The notes: a model not told the origin generated them from the letters alone. A stretch of 64,000 bases of DNA from Paludibacter sp. (GCA_027450045.1 DAIDKM010000001.1:58610-122609), one strand, 5' to 3'; counted from the first letter of the stretch, positions 1 through 8,702 are shown. Numbers and translations are program-made.

Positions 1-674
1 CATTTGTCGTCAAAGGCGATTTGCCAAATCCACCCCTTGCACTTGCTTCCTTGTTTACCAATCAATTGAATCATGATGGAATACGTATCAGCGGACTTCC
101 TACAGATACACTACCTACTGCAAGTAGGAAAAGAACACAGTTTTACGTTCATTATTCACCGGACTTGAACTCCATAATTGATAAAACGAATACAGAAAGC
201 AATAACCTTTTTGCTGAGCATATTTTCAAGCGTTTAGCATTGATAAATCATCCCATAGCTACACGTCAGGAGGCTACAGAAATAGTTAAGCAGTTTTGGG
301 TATCACATCAAGCCGATACAACCTCTTTATTTATAGAGGACGGCAGTGGGTTATCTCCTTTTGATGGAGTGACTCCTGAATTCTTGGTTCATTTGTTGAT
401 TTATATGCGCAGGGCTAATCCTTATGGGAATCTATTATTCAACTCTTTGCCCATTGCTGGCCAAAGCGGAACTCTTCGAAATTTTTTAGCCAACACACCA
501 CTCAAAGGGAAAGTACATGCAAAAAGTGGCTCTATCAAACGGGTGCTTTGTTATTCAGGTTACTTGGATCACAACAACAAAGAATATGCTTTTTCCATCA
601 TGACAAATAGCTTCAGTGGCGCCGCTTTAAATGTACAAAAAGCCATTGAGAAGTTTTTGTTATCACTTCATTAA
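1..674 (+). CDS. dacB: D-alanyl-D-alanine carboxypeptidase/endopeptidase, PBP4 (S13) family, 3' part
   Basis: C-terminal part of a penicillin-binding protein of the PBP4 (peptidase S13) family, a periplasmic enzyme that trims or opens peptidoglycan cross-links. The open frame continues to the left edge of the window, so the TTG at base 21 in the ORF track is only an artefact and the true start, signal peptide and SxxK nucleophile motif lie outside. Counting from that TTG, the SxN motif is visible as SNN (about residues 60-62), the family DGSGLSP segment near 107-113, and the KTG-type box as KSG (168-170). The protein ends in an ordinary helix. It faces the next gene tail to tail. The family call is secure; substrate preference (carboxypeptidase or endopeptidase) is not decidable. 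Confidence 0.9.
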   Translation, partial: FVVKGDLPNPPLALASLFTNQLNHDGIRISGLPTDTLPTASRKRTQFYVHYSPDLNSIIDKTNTESNNLFAEHIFKRLALINHPIATRQEATEIVKQFWVSHQADTTSLFIEDGSGLSPFDGVTPEFLVHLLIYMRRANPYGNLLFNSLPIAGQSGTLRNFLANTPLKGKVHAKSGSIKRVLCYSGYLDHNNKEYAFSIMTNSFSGAALNVQKAIEKFLLSLH

Positions 675-717
675 TGTTTTTATAATCAGTGATTAATTCT
701 ATGCGATTACGTTACAA

Positions 718-2205
718 CTAATGCTTAACAGGCTGTTGCATGTCGTGAACAGGAGGTTTATAACCTTGACAAGCATATACTGCAAAACGACGACGTATCG
801 TTCCGTGATGATCTTTCAATAAAATAGAGTCAAGTGGTTGAACGCTCCTGAAATAATGCAATAACATGGCTTTTTCAGCCCCTTTAAGCGATTGATTGTG
901 CTTATTGAGTGCAGAAGTAACATACAGTCCATCATGGTTGGATAACGCGTGCAAAGCTGTATCGTTTAAAGCAAACTGATAGGCATCTTGTTCTATCAGA
1001 TTTCCTGCATAGACATGTTGTGGTAAGTAGAAGTTGAGAACTGCTGCTGTTTTATATGAATCATCGGAAAAGATGAAATATCCAGGATAGTGTTCTTGGA
1101 TCTTTTCAACTTTGTTTGCCAATTGCTTCCATCCCCACCATGTGTCGTCCGAATGTACAGGGAAAGGCATAAAACCAATTTCGATTATGGCCAATAAATG
1201 AATGAAAAGTGAAATGCCGATTTGCCAACGAATGGCTTTCCATGATTTAAAATAGATCACGGTTATCACTGCTGCCGAAAGGAAAGCTGGCATCATCCAA
1301 TTGATTTTTACCCAATAAAACAATGAAATTGCTGTGAAAAAGAGAATTGTTGGTAGTGAAAAAGAGGCTGCAAAGAGTTGTTTTTCATCCAAACGAAAAT
1401 GAGGTAACCATTGCTTAAACAAATTGTAGGTGGCTTTGAAAATGAATATAAAGAATACAGGCAATACCAAGAGTAATTGAGAGCCGAAACTCCCGAGAAA
1501 TAATTTTGGCTGAAAATGAAAGGCCTCTATGCCTGAGGCTCGTTGTGTGGATTGATATTTGAACGAAATAAAGTGATTATTGATATTCCAAATTGCTATC
1601 GGCGATACCGTCAAAAAAAAGAAAACAATAAAAAGCAGGAATTGCCATGAAAGCAATTTGCGTCGGTGTTCATGCGATAGCAGCAAAAAGAGACACATTC
1701 CACCAAACATAAGAAGGCCGGTGTATTTACTGTCAAAGGTCAAACCAACAGCTACCCCAGCCAGAATCCAATCAATTAATCTATTATGTATAATTGCCCG
1801 ATACATGAGTAATAAGCTCAATGACCAAAAAAATAACAAGGGTACGTCTGGAGTGCTATTGATACATAATACCGTGATCATGGGTGTGGCGGCAATTAGC
1901 AAAAAAGCTTTGCGCAGGGGTTCTCCTTGCAGCAACTCACGCAAAAAGAGATAGAAAAAATAAAGTGTAAATGAAGTAATGATAAAATCGGCAAGATGCA
2001 GTGATAAAGCAGTTTTACCTAAGATGAGACTAAAGAACCTCAACATATAGGCAATCATGGGAGGATGGTCAAAGTAGGAAAGTGCTAAATGATCGCTATA
2101 ATAAAAATAATAAGCATCTTGTGGCATCAAGCCCATCAGCGACGCAAGCAGTAGTCGTAACAATGAGAAAAGGAGAATAACTCCGATAAATTCATTTTTC
2201 TTCAT
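718..2205 (-). CDS. Membrane glycosyltransferase, GT39/PMT-2 (ArnT-like) family
   Basis: Polytopic glycosyltransferase of the dolichyl-phosphate-mannose mannosyltransferase-like superfamily, expected to move a sugar from a polyprenyl-phosphate donor to an acceptor on the periplasmic face. After a first membrane helix the first periplasmic loop carries the family motif QDAYY (residues 29-33) and YFDHPPM (44-50), followed by roughly ten hydrophobic segments and a soluble C-terminal domain of about 150 residues. The ORF track starts at 2259, but a TAnnTTTG promoter element (minus strand, 2247-2254) lies inside that extension, so I use the internal ATG at 2205 (MKKNEFIG). It stands alone. Sugar and acceptor are unknown; lipid A or a cell-surface polymer is an inference from the family. 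Confidence 0.85.
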   Translation of the reverse strand: MKKNEFIGVILLFSLLRLLLASLMGLMPQDAYYFYYSDHLALSYFDHPPMIAYMLRFFSLILGKTALSLHLADFIITSFTLYFFYLFLRELLQGEPLRKAFLLIAATPMITVLCINSTPDVPLLFFWSLSLLLMYRAIIHNRLIDWILAGVAVGLTFDSKYTGLLMFGGMCLFLLLSHEHRRKLLSWQFLLFIVFFFLTVSPIAIWNINNHFISFKYQSTQRASGIEAFHFQPKLFLGSFGSQLLLVLPVFFIFIFKATYNLFKQWLPHFRLDEKQLFAASFSLPTILFFTAISLFYWVKINWMMPAFLSAAVITVIYFKSWKAIRWQIGISLFIHLLAIIEIGFMPFPVHSDDTWWGWKQLANKVEKIQEHYPGYFIFSDDSYKTAAVLNFYLPQHVYAGNLIEQDAYQFALNDTALHALSNHDGLYVTSALNKHNQSLKGAEKAMLLHYFRSVQPLDSILLKDHHGTIRRRFAVYACQGYKPPVHDMQQPVKH

Positions 2206-2246
2206 TCGAAAGAGTTTGTTTTGGTTGGTAGTGGAATTGTATGAGG

Positions 2247-2254
2247 CAAAGATA
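2247..2254 (-). promoter_or_regulatory. -7 promoter element for the GT39 gene
   Basis: The minus strand reads TATCTTTG, a perfect match to the Bacteroidota -7 consensus TAnnTTTG, about 42 bases before the ATG at 2205. It rules against the upstream start offered by the ORF track. Confidence 0.6.
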
Positions 2255-2304
2255 CTCAAAATTTATTTTTGAATGATTCGTTGAGCTGTCCTCAAATTGA
2301 TGAG

Positions 2305-2343
2305 TAAAAAAACACCTCCGCATTGCCAATGTACGGAGGTGTT
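2305..2343 (-). terminator. Rho-independent terminator (14-bp hairpin plus T-tract)
   Basis: AACACCTCCG (2311-2320) pairs perfectly with CGGAGGTGTT (2334-2343); an inner CATT/AATG pairing extends the stem with a two-base bulge. On the minus strand the hairpin is followed by TTTTTT. It would end leftward transcripts from the small gene at 2686-3096 before they reach the GT39 promoter. Confidence 0.75.
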
Positions 2344-2360
2344 CATGGGGTGTCTAATTA

Positions 2361-2377
2361 AAAAACGAACCGTTTTT
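2361..2377 (-). terminator. Second hairpin, possible tandem terminator
   Basis: AAAAACG / CGTTTTT, a seven-base stem with a three-base loop; on the minus strand it runs into TTTTTTAATTAG. It is weak on its own because most of the stem is A-T, but it lies just ahead of the stronger hairpin at 2311-2343. Confidence 0.4.
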
Positions 2378-2685
2378 CATTCCCATTTTTAATTTATTGT
2401 CAAAACAAGCGGTATAAGTATTTCGAGAGAGCTTCTTTTTCACAGCATAACCATGAGATAATTAAATAGATATGTCATTGCAAATGAAATGAAACCTAAC
2501 AAGTAAAATGCTGATTTAAAAGACATTGTAGCTGAAAAACATGCACTATTATGTTCAGTTGCAATCTAAATTCTCAAGATCAATCAACAACCAAAATTGT
2601 CGAAAATCGAAACGATAAAAAAATATTGAATGAGAAAGTGTCCTTACCAAATTTCTTATAAAAAGAAAATTTAAGAACTGGTCAA

Positions 2686-3096
2686 TTACGCCATTGAGGG
2701 AGGAGCACGAAGAGAATAAATTGCCTTAGAACTCTGGTAATGAGCTATAAAGCAATACGTGGTTTGAATCTTAGCAACAAATGTCAAATTTGAGAAATCA
2801 TACGTAGTTGCAATGTAACCTAACGTGTGAAATTGATATAGCGGATAAATGGCTAAAATATGCGTTGTGCGACATTTTTTGTGTGCAGGAAGAGGCGTCT
2901 TTGCTTTTTGCGGGTGGTATTGACTTTTTATAATGGTAGTTTTAGATTTGGTCTTGGCCTTAATCTTAGATACCAAATGATAATGATGCGCAGAACGTTC
3001 TCCATAAGAAACTTGTGAAAACCCCAATGTAAAGGCATACAACCCGATGATGAGCAGTATTTTATATAAGGGATCTATTTGATGGTTATGTTTCAC
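2686..3096 (-). CDS. Small hypothetical protein with N-terminal membrane/signal segment
   Basis: Unrecognised 136-residue protein. It has a short N-terminus, one hydrophobic segment (about residues 11-31, KILLIIGLYAFTLGFS) that may be a signal peptide or an anchor, a basic linker rich in Lys and His (residues 35-75), then a moderately hydrophobic region ending in RAPPSMA. A good minus-strand TAnnTTTG element lies 19 bases before the ATG and a terminator lies downstream, so it is probably transcribed as a single gene. The pattern of secretion signal, basic stretch and Pro-containing tail loosely recalls small envelope proteins near metal-efflux genes of this phylum, but no metal-binding cysteine cluster is present and I assign no function. 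Confidence 0.6.
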   Translation of the reverse strand: MKHNHQIDPLYKILLIIGLYAFTLGFSQVSYGERSAHHYHLVSKIKAKTKSKTTIIKSQYHPQKAKTPLPAHKKCRTTHILAIYPLYQFHTLGYIATTYDFSNLTFVAKIQTTYCFIAHYQSSKAIYSLRAPPSMA

Positions 3097-3114
3097 AAAT
3101 CTCTATTTTGATGG

Positions 3115-3122
3115 CAAAGATA
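3115..3122 (-). promoter_or_regulatory. -7 promoter element for the 136-aa gene
   Basis: The minus strand reads TATCTTTG (TAnnTTTG), 19 bases upstream of the ATG at 3096. Confidence 0.55.
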
Positions 3123-3287
3123 ATACTTATCACTTAAACAAGACAATTTCGCATATTGTGAACGCTATTATTTTTGAAATAATAAGTCCATGAATCGTGA
3201 TTTAATGAATGTCGACATTTGCAACAGCTCTTCATTTCGTCGATTTTTTCATGGTAAAAAATGTGACGAGACTCGTCCAATTTTTAT

Positions 3288-3295
3288 TACTTTTG
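3288..3295 (+). promoter_or_regulatory. -7 promoter element for DUF3822-rsmD
   Basis: TACTTTTG matches TAnnTTTG and lies 45 bases before the ATG of the DUF3822 gene. No other start signal is seen before rsmD, so both genes probably share it. Confidence 0.55.
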
Positions 3296-3339
3296 CACTA
3301 CAAACTTTTTAGCGCGTTGCTGTAGTTTAATTGTGATAT

Positions 3340-4161
3340 ATGAATGATCGTTTTCTCTCTACACATTTTCAACATGAATTGCTCTCTTCTTATCATTTCA
3401 TATTGAATATCAATCAACCAATGTGGTCTTGGGTCATTGTGGAAAGGGAGACACACACTGTGGTTGCAGCAAATCGAGGAATTTATCATTCTTTTTCTGA
3501 TATTGAAACAGCATTGAATCAATGGAAATTGAGCGCTTTTGGCCAGGCTAGTATTCTTACTTTTTCGGAAGACAATGTACTTGTGCCGATTTCTTTTTAT
3601 GATGAAAACGAAAAGCAGGCATTGTTTCAGTTTTGTAACGATTTATCACAAGGTTCTTTTATTGAAACGAATGCAATTATTGCAACAGAAATGATGAATC
3701 TCTTTTCAATTCCCGAAGAATTGCATTCATTGAAAAATAAAATATTGCCTCAAGCTGTACAATATCATGTGTCTACTTCATCCATTTTGGCGGCCCATCA
3801 ACTTTCACAGCAATCGTTTCATCCCATTATATTAATTGGAATCTATCAGGAAGCAATTTCTCTAACTATTGCAGATGGGGGTAAAGTCTTGTTTTCAAAT
3901 TATTTCCGGTCAATAACTCAAGAGGATATGCTTTATTGGATAGTTCGCTTAATAGAGCAATTAGAGTTAGATGGCACCAAAATAGCTCTTTATGTAAATG
4001 GAAGTAAGCCTCTTGTAAGCGAACGAATGGTATATCTTACATCCTATTTTAGCAAAGTGTTACCTTTGCCTTTTCCTTCGTTTTTATCCATTGCAAAAGA
4101 TGCACCGGAAGATTATTTCCAACCTTTTATCGACTCGTTTTATTTATTGTTATGCGAATAA
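3340..4161 (+). CDS. DUF3822 family protein
   Basis: A 273-residue soluble protein without signal peptide or membrane segments, matching the DUF3822 family found in Bacteroidota. The layout suggests an actin/hexokinase-like fold in two halves (residues 1-140 and 145-273), which is an inference from the alternation of hydrophobic strands and the GIYQEAISLTIADGGK segment near 165-180; no catalytic residues can be named. It overlaps rsmD by ten bases and shares its promoter, the gene order usual for this family, which hints at a link to ribosome maturation or simple co-expression. Function unknown. Confidence 0.8.
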   Translation: MNDRFLSTHFQHELLSSYHFILNINQPMWSWVIVERETHTVVAANRGIYHSFSDIETALNQWKLSAFGQASILTFSEDNVLVPISFYDENEKQALFQFCNDLSQGSFIETNAIIATEMMNLFSIPEELHSLKNKILPQAVQYHVSTSSILAAHQLSQQSFHPIILIGIYQEAISLTIADGGKVLFSNYFRSITQEDMLYWIVRLIEQLELDGTKIALYVNGSKPLVSERMVYLTSYFSKVLPLPFPSFLSIAKDAPEDYFQPFIDSFYLLLCE

Positions 4162-4697
4162 TTAGTGGCATTTTCAAAGGTCGGCGATTTGCACCTCCAA
4201 CCAATATTACGGCGCGTCCTACAACCGATTTCGCCAAGGAATCACTTTTTAATGTACTCAATAACCGTTTTGACTGGTCGTCAGTATCAGTGCTCGATTT
4301 GTTTGCGGGGACAGGAAGTATAAGTTACGAATTTGTTTCTCGTGGCGTCAAAGACGTGATTGCAGTAGAAATGAGCGAACGACATCTCACTTTTATTCAT
4401 CAAACAATAAACGAATTAGGGTTGAAAAATATGCTTCATCCCATGAGGATGGATGTTTTCCGATATATCAAAGGCCCCCATCATCCTAAGTTTGATATTG
4501 TATTTGCAGATCCTCCTTATGCTATGAACGAACTTTCAACCTTACCCGATTTAATTTTTCAATATCAGATATTAAAAGAGGAAGGACTGTTTATTTTGGA
4601 ACATTCTGCAAAACATGATTTTAGAAAACATCCGAACTTTGTGGAAACACGTTCCTATGGCAATGTCCATTTCAGTTTCTTTCAGGCGAATGTTTGA
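4152..4697 (+). CDS. rsmD: 16S rRNA (guanine966-N2)-methyltransferase RsmD
   Basis: Transfers a methyl group from S-adenosylmethionine to N2 of G966 in 16S rRNA of the small subunit. The start MRIISGIFKGRR and the ARPTTDFAKESLFN segment are typical of RsmD; the SAM-binding motif LDLFAGTGS lies at residues 48-56 and the catalytic DPPY at 120-123. At 181 residues it has the usual family length. It is translationally coupled to the DUF3822 gene (ten-base overlap) and its 3' end overlaps the convergent CNNM gene by 26 bases, so no terminator fits between them. Confidence 0.93.
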   Translation: MRIISGIFKGRRFAPPTNITARPTTDFAKESLFNVLNNRFDWSSVSVLDLFAGTGSISYEFVSRGVKDVIAVEMSERHLTFIHQTINELGLKNMLHPMRMDVFRYIKGPHHPKFDIVFADPPYAMNELSTLPDLIFQYQILKEEGLFILEHSAKHDFRKHPNFVETRSYGNVHFSFFQANV

Positions 4698-5943
4698 CCA
4701 ATAGTTTTACTAAATCTATTCGGTTTTGTTCCATTTTCAGAATACGAAACTCAAAATTTTTTACTTGAATTGTTTCGTTTGCTTTAGGTAAATGTTGATG
4801 ATAATTTAAAATCAGGCCGGCAAGAGTGATGTAATCATCTGATTCTGGCAATCCAAGGTGAAATTGATGGTTGATCGCTTCAATTTCCAAGCGAGCAGAA
4901 AGCAGATATGTATGTGAATCAATTTGTTTTACGAGCAAAGCATTTTTGTCATGTTCATCTTCTATTTCTCCAAAAATTTCTTCTAAAATATCTTCCATCG
5001 TGACTATACCTGCTGTTCCACCAAACTCATCTACAACAACGGCTAAACTCTTGTGTAATTGATTTAAAAGTTTCATCAGTCGATGCGCGGGCATGGTCTC
5101 TGGAACAATAGGAACGCTATTGATGTAATTTTTCCACGTGTCAGGATGACGTAGCATTTCCGATGAATGAATATACCCAACAATATTATCGATATCATTT
5201 TGATACAATATGATTTTGGAATGTCCTGTTTCTATAAACAGTTGCTTCAATTGATCGGTTGTAGCCGTTTGTAAATCTACTGCCACTAATTCAGTACGCG
5301 GAACGATGCAATTGCGCAACTTTACGGACGAAAAATCTAGTGCATTCTGTAAAATTTCGACTTCGGTGCTGACAGGCGCCTCTTTTTCTGCTTTTTGACT
5401 GATGCTTTCCTGAACTAAATAATCAAAATCAACACGTGAAAATGTAGTGGAAGAATTTTGGTTGAGTGATACGTGAAACGTCTTGAAAATAATTACATAC
5501 AGTTGAATAAATATCCACACGATGGGATAAAAGAGGAGATAAAACAGACTAAATAAGGGAGCTAATGAACGCAAAAATAGATTTGGATTCGATCTGCAAA
5601 TGACTTTCGGTAAATATTCGCCAAAAAGCAATAAAAGAGCAGATGCAATGAGTGTTTGAATGATTGTAATAAGCAAGTCACTTTTTGTAAATGTAATTAA
5701 AGGAGTTGATATCTCAGCTATTTTACTGCTAAAAACAACAATAGCTACCATATTTCCAACCAAAGTTGTGACAATGAATTCTTCTTGGTGACGAAAGAAA
5801 AATGCCAGCAGTATGGAAGAAAACCTATTTTTGTCTTTCTCTAATTCAAACCGTAATTGGTTGGAAGAGATAAACGCAATTTCTATTCCTGAGAAGAAAG
5901 CAGCAAGTAGAAATGCGACAAAAATCAGTAGATAAAGCCACAT
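4672..5943 (-). CDS. CNNM/CorC-type membrane protein with CBS pair (hemolysin family)
   Basis: Membrane protein of the CNNM (DUF21) - CBS - CorC_HlyC architecture, linked in other bacteria to Mg2+/Co2+ efflux or tolerance. Residues 1-190 hold the DUF21 transmembrane domain, with the small-residue GIEIAF segment after the first helix; the CBS pair follows, beginning at IVPRTELVAVD (about 210) and including VVVDEFGGTAGIVTMEDILEEIFGEI near 300; the C-terminal 80 residues form the transporter-associated domain. It is the last gene of the coaX-barrel-lptC block, nine bases after lptC. GldE of gliding Bacteroidota has the same architecture, but no gldD is nearby, so I prefer the general call. Confidence 0.88.
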   Translation of the reverse strand: MWLYLLIFVAFLLAAFFSGIEIAFISSNQLRFELEKDKNRFSSILLAFFFRHQEEFIVTTLVGNMVAIVVFSSKIAEISTPLITFTKSDLLITIIQTLIASALLLLFGEYLPKVICRSNPNLFLRSLAPLFSLFYLLFYPIVWIFIQLYVIIFKTFHVSLNQNSSTTFSRVDFDYLVQESISQKAEKEAPVSTEVEILQNALDFSSVKLRNCIVPRTELVAVDLQTATTDQLKQLFIETGHSKIILYQNDIDNIVGYIHSSEMLRHPDTWKNYINSVPIVPETMPAHRLMKLLNQLHKSLAVVVDEFGGTAGIVTMEDILEEIFGEIEDEHDKNALLVKQIDSHTYLLSARLEIEAINHQFHLGLPESDDYITLAGLILNYHQHLPKANETIQVKNFEFRILKMEQNRIDLVKLLVKHSPERN

Positions 5944-5952
5944 GATTAATGA

Positions 5953-6570
5953 CTATTTAGGAGGTGGTGGTGTTGGATTGACAGGAATAATTCCCTCTGG
6001 GTTAAGAATCGTATATTTTGTGAGCGCTTGATTTGAATTAAAGCCGACGCCAATAATAATTTTTGCATGTTGAGTTACCCGGATCAATGAATCGGAATAG
6101 ATGCGTTGATCACGTTGACTCCAGAATAATTGTGGTGTTTCAAAAGTTTCTCCTTGTAAATTCATCGCTTTTACTTTGCCATCTAATTCCCATAACTGCT
6201 TGCCTTGGAAATAACGGGCACTATCACATCGAATCGAACCATCAACGTGATAGCTTTCGTCAAAACGCTGCAAAAATATTCCTTTCGGGAAATACCAATA
6301 CGGCTCTGCCACACGATCATAAATGTACCACATAGGGGTTGTAATGCGATAACGGGTGATACCAGAATCCGAAATTAACGTTGTCACTTGTGTTGCAATC
6401 ATGCTTGGCAATTTAGCACGATCTATTGAAATGGTAACGGTAGCGGGATGTATATCAGAACAAGCAACCATAAAGCACAAAACAACCACCAGAAAGGCAG
6501 TTGTTATGCTTTTTTTTTGAAACAAGAGAGACTTTAACAGGCGTTTTTGTTGTGAATGAAATCTCATCAA
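5953..6570 (-). CDS. lptC: LPS export protein LptC (lipoprotein-like N-terminus)
   Basis: Periplasmic bridge component that carries lipopolysaccharide from the inner-membrane LptBFG complex to LptA. The N-terminus has a basic stretch, a hydrophobic segment (about 24-36) and a Cys in FMVACSD that looks like a lipobox, so it may be lipid-anchored rather than held by a transmembrane helix. The body is strand-rich with the family WYIYDRVAEPYWYFPKG segment and repeated D-x-x-x-G-x-V-x-A-x-N turns typical of the beta-jellyroll. Length (205) is normal. It follows the barrel protein by four bases. A run of nine A in the signal region (QKKS) is a possible slippage site. Confidence 0.85.
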   Translation of the reverse strand: MMRFHSQQKRLLKSLLFQKKSITTAFLVVVLCFMVACSDIHPATVTISIDRAKLPSMIATQVTTLISDSGITRYRITTPMWYIYDRVAEPYWYFPKGIFLQRFDESYHVDGSIRCDSARYFQGKQLWELDGKVKAMNLQGETFETPQLFWSQRDQRIYSDSLIRVTQHAKIIIGVGFNSNQALTKYTILNPEGIIPVNPTPPPPK

Positions 6571-6574
6571 GTCG

Positions 6575-7864
6575 TTATAATTTACGTTTAAAGAACCAGA
6601 ACTCGTCTAATGTCAAATCAAGCGAGAATCGAAAATAATTTTCCCGCAATGTAGTGCTACTCGATTTTCCGATAATGCCATATTCAAAGGTTGTGTTAAT
6701 CAGCGAACGGGATGTTTTGAGCGGGAACCCGAAACCACAAGACAAGCTCATCATGTTCGGGGAATACCCATTTACACTAATATACGAAGTTGAATAATTT
6801 GCACCAAGTCTAAAATGCATACGTTGCCAATAGGCTTGACCATAAGGATTTGCAACATATTCACCGCCTAACGAAAATTTAACGCGATTTTTCAGTGTAT
6901 CGGTTTGTCCAAAATATTTTGATTTTGCCCATTGTTGCACTAACAGATCGGCACCAACAGTAATGTGACTGTCATGAATATAAGAGGCTCCAAATCCAAA
7001 TTGCGTAGGTGTTTCAAAATAAGAAGAACTTTGTACATTGTTCACGGATACGGTGTCTATACCATACGTGTTCATTGAGTAGTGGCCATGAAGACCAACT
7101 TTTGGTTCAAACATAGCCCCCAAAGTCAATTCATCATTTTTATTTAGATTAGTGGTATATTGAAGTCCATAGCGCAAGCTTAAAGTACTCACATGCAAAT
7201 TAAGTGTTTGTACGGTGGAGGCAAAAGTGTGACTTGCATCTGAAGAATCAGCTATCGACAATGATTTATAATAGTTATTGCTGCCAAAAAGATAACTGGC
7301 ATTGACGCCGACTGCAAAATGTCTCCCTATTTTTAAGGATAAACCTCCATAAAATTGAGAGATACTTCCATTTCCGTTGAATGATTGAAGATAAAGCACG
7401 GTATCTGTTCGTCCTGGAAGATCTTGAGAGGTGTGAGTCAGATCTTTTAAGCGGCCTTGCGACGTAAAGTTATAGCCAGCAACTGAATAGGGAAGTAAAC
7501 CCACACTTGCGGCAAGCCATTTGGAAAAAGGAAATTCAAAGGCAATATAATCCAATCCACCATTAAAGGTTGAGGCATGATTCCCCTGATCTGAAAAACT
7601 TGATTTCAATCCTGATACTCCAAAATCCATTAAAAAAGTCAATGAATCAATGGCAGAATATGAAGCCGGATTAGCTGTACTAATGGTCATGTTGTTTCGT
7701 AGGCCAATGCCTAATCCACCCATTGCTTGACTTCTTCCAAATCCCGGATCGCGAAGTTCTCCATATCCATAGCGTGAATACGGAGAATTAGTGTTGTTTT
7801 GTGCCGTCAAAGAGAGGCAAACAAGTGTGGCAGCAAGTGCACAAACGATTCTGTTAAAATGCAT
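6575..7864 (-). CDS. Outer-membrane beta-barrel protein, FadL/OmpP1-like
   Basis: Predicted outer-membrane barrel of 429 residues with a cleavable signal peptide (residues 1-21, ending SLTAQ). After the signal the NSPYSRYGYGELRDPGFGRSQAMGGLGIGLRN region resembles the N-terminal plug of FadL/OmpP1-like proteins of Bacteroidota, including the MGG and the NPASYSAIDSLT turn. The rest alternates amphipathic strands and the last residue but one context (FWFFKRKL) is aromatic-rich. It overlaps coaX by 11 bases and precedes lptC, the order usual in this phylum. Substrate unknown; hydrophobic ligand or lipid transport is inferred from the family only. Confidence 0.75.
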   Translation of the reverse strand: MHFNRIVCALAATLVCLSLTAQNNTNSPYSRYGYGELRDPGFGRSQAMGGLGIGLRNNMTISTANPASYSAIDSLTFLMDFGVSGLKSSFSDQGNHASTFNGGLDYIAFEFPFSKWLAASVGLLPYSVAGYNFTSQGRLKDLTHTSQDLPGRTDTVLYLQSFNGNGSISQFYGGLSLKIGRHFAVGVNASYLFGSNNYYKSLSIADSSDASHTFASTVQTLNLHVSTLSLRYGLQYTTNLNKNDELTLGAMFEPKVGLHGHYSMNTYGIDTVSVNNVQSSSYFETPTQFGFGASYIHDSHITVGADLLVQQWAKSKYFGQTDTLKNRVKFSLGGEYVANPYGQAYWQRMHFRLGANYSTSYISVNGYSPNMMSLSCGFGFPLKTSRSLINTTFEYGIIGKSSSTTLRENYFRFSLDLTLDEFWFFKRKL

Positions 7865-8582
7865 TATGGTTTAAAATTCGGTTGAGTCCAACTAATACTA
7901 AATTTTTCACTGCAAAGATGGGTGTTTTTAAGCTGCTTTCAAAGTAAATTGAATCACCACCCGTTAAAAAAACAGAAAGAGACGTATACTCATTCGTCAG
8001 ATTGGTTATTACACCTTCAATTTCGAACAAGATACCATACATTACGCCTGCCATGATGGCTTCGTCTGTTGATGTTCCTATAAAATGAGGGAAATGGGTA
8101 TCGGGTTTAAGCCGGGGAAGCCGATGCGTATAGTCATGTAAAGCCCGAAAACGACTGGTTAAACCAAGTGAAATGTTTCCTCCCCGGTATTCATTGTTGG
8201 CTGTCACTACATCGTACGTAATTGCAGTCCCCATATCAATCACGAGTAAATCAGTTTCCGGTTTCAAAAAATTGGCTCCAACGGCAGCAGCAATGCGATC
8301 ACTGCCGAGTGTTTCCGGTGATCGGTAACGATTTGAAATTGGTAATGCCGTTGCCGGAGTGAGTATAAAACATTGAATTCTTTTTTTTTCAAATAGCGCC
8401 AGAATTTGTTTTGAAAATTGAGCAACTGAACAAATCATCACTCGTTCAATAAAAAATCGCTCCGTCAAAGACCTTATTTCTTTTGGGTCAATTATGGTTG
8501 TAACCGTCTCGTAAAGCATGGAAGCTTGATCAAAAACGGCGACTTTTGTTAATGTGTTGCCTTGATCTATAACTAAATTCAT
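7854..8582 (-). CDS. coaX: Type III pantothenate kinase
   Basis: First step of coenzyme A synthesis: ATP-dependent phosphorylation of pantothenate, in the cytoplasm. CoaX is an ASKHA-fold enzyme. The phosphate-binding DQGNT lies at residues 6-10, the pantothenate-site GSDR at 93-96, the second phosphate loop DMGTA at 116-120 and the PNM-like GGNISLG at 134-140. Length (242) is normal. It heads a block coaX-barrel-lptC-CNNM in which genes overlap or nearly touch. A run of nine A codes for EKKR near residue 66. No upstream TAnnTTTG element is obvious. Confidence 0.93.
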   Translation of the reverse strand: MNLVIDQGNTLTKVAVFDQASMLYETVTTIIDPKEIRSLTERFFIERVMICSVAQFSKQILALFEKKRIQCFILTPATALPISNRYRSPETLGSDRIAAAVGANFLKPETDLLVIDMGTAITYDVVTANNEYRGGNISLGLTSRFRALHDYTHRLPRLKPDTHFPHFIGTSTDEAIMAGVMYGILFEIEGVITNLTNEYTSLSVFLTGGDSIYFESSLKTPIFAVKNLVLVGLNRILNHNAF

Positions 8583-8645
8583 GAAAGAAACGGAGGATTT
8601 TAACGACGAATTGAAAGGAAATGATTCTGTCTATTGCTCTTAATG

Positions 8646-8686
8646 ATTCAAAAAAAGGAAACTCATTGAGCTTCCTTTTTTTGAAT
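8646..8686 (-). terminator. Rho-independent terminator after rplS
   Basis: A perfect 15-bp stem, ATTCAAAAAAAGGAA with TTCCTTTTTTTGAAT, and an inner CTC/GAG pairing in the loop. It begins 17 bases after the rplS stop on the minus strand and the descending arm carries seven T. Being symmetrical it could act in both directions. Confidence 0.75.
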
Positions 8687-8702
8687 GAAGAACTGTCTCG
8701 TT

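Larger units (their letters stand above)
2206..2685. other. Gene-free interval with promoter and tandem terminators
   Basis: About 480 bases with no credible coding sequence. It holds the minus-strand promoter of the GT39 gene at its left end and two hairpins (2311-2343 and 2361-2377) that on the minus strand are followed by T-runs. The remaining 300 bases up to the 136-residue gene are AT-rich and show nothing I can name. Confidence 0.6.

Noticed and set aside
6510-8392. A9 runs in lptC and coaX as phase-variation switches
   Set aside because: Neither lies at a position where a short form would be useful, and similar runs are common in AT-rich genes; kept only as a caution for the dnaX site.
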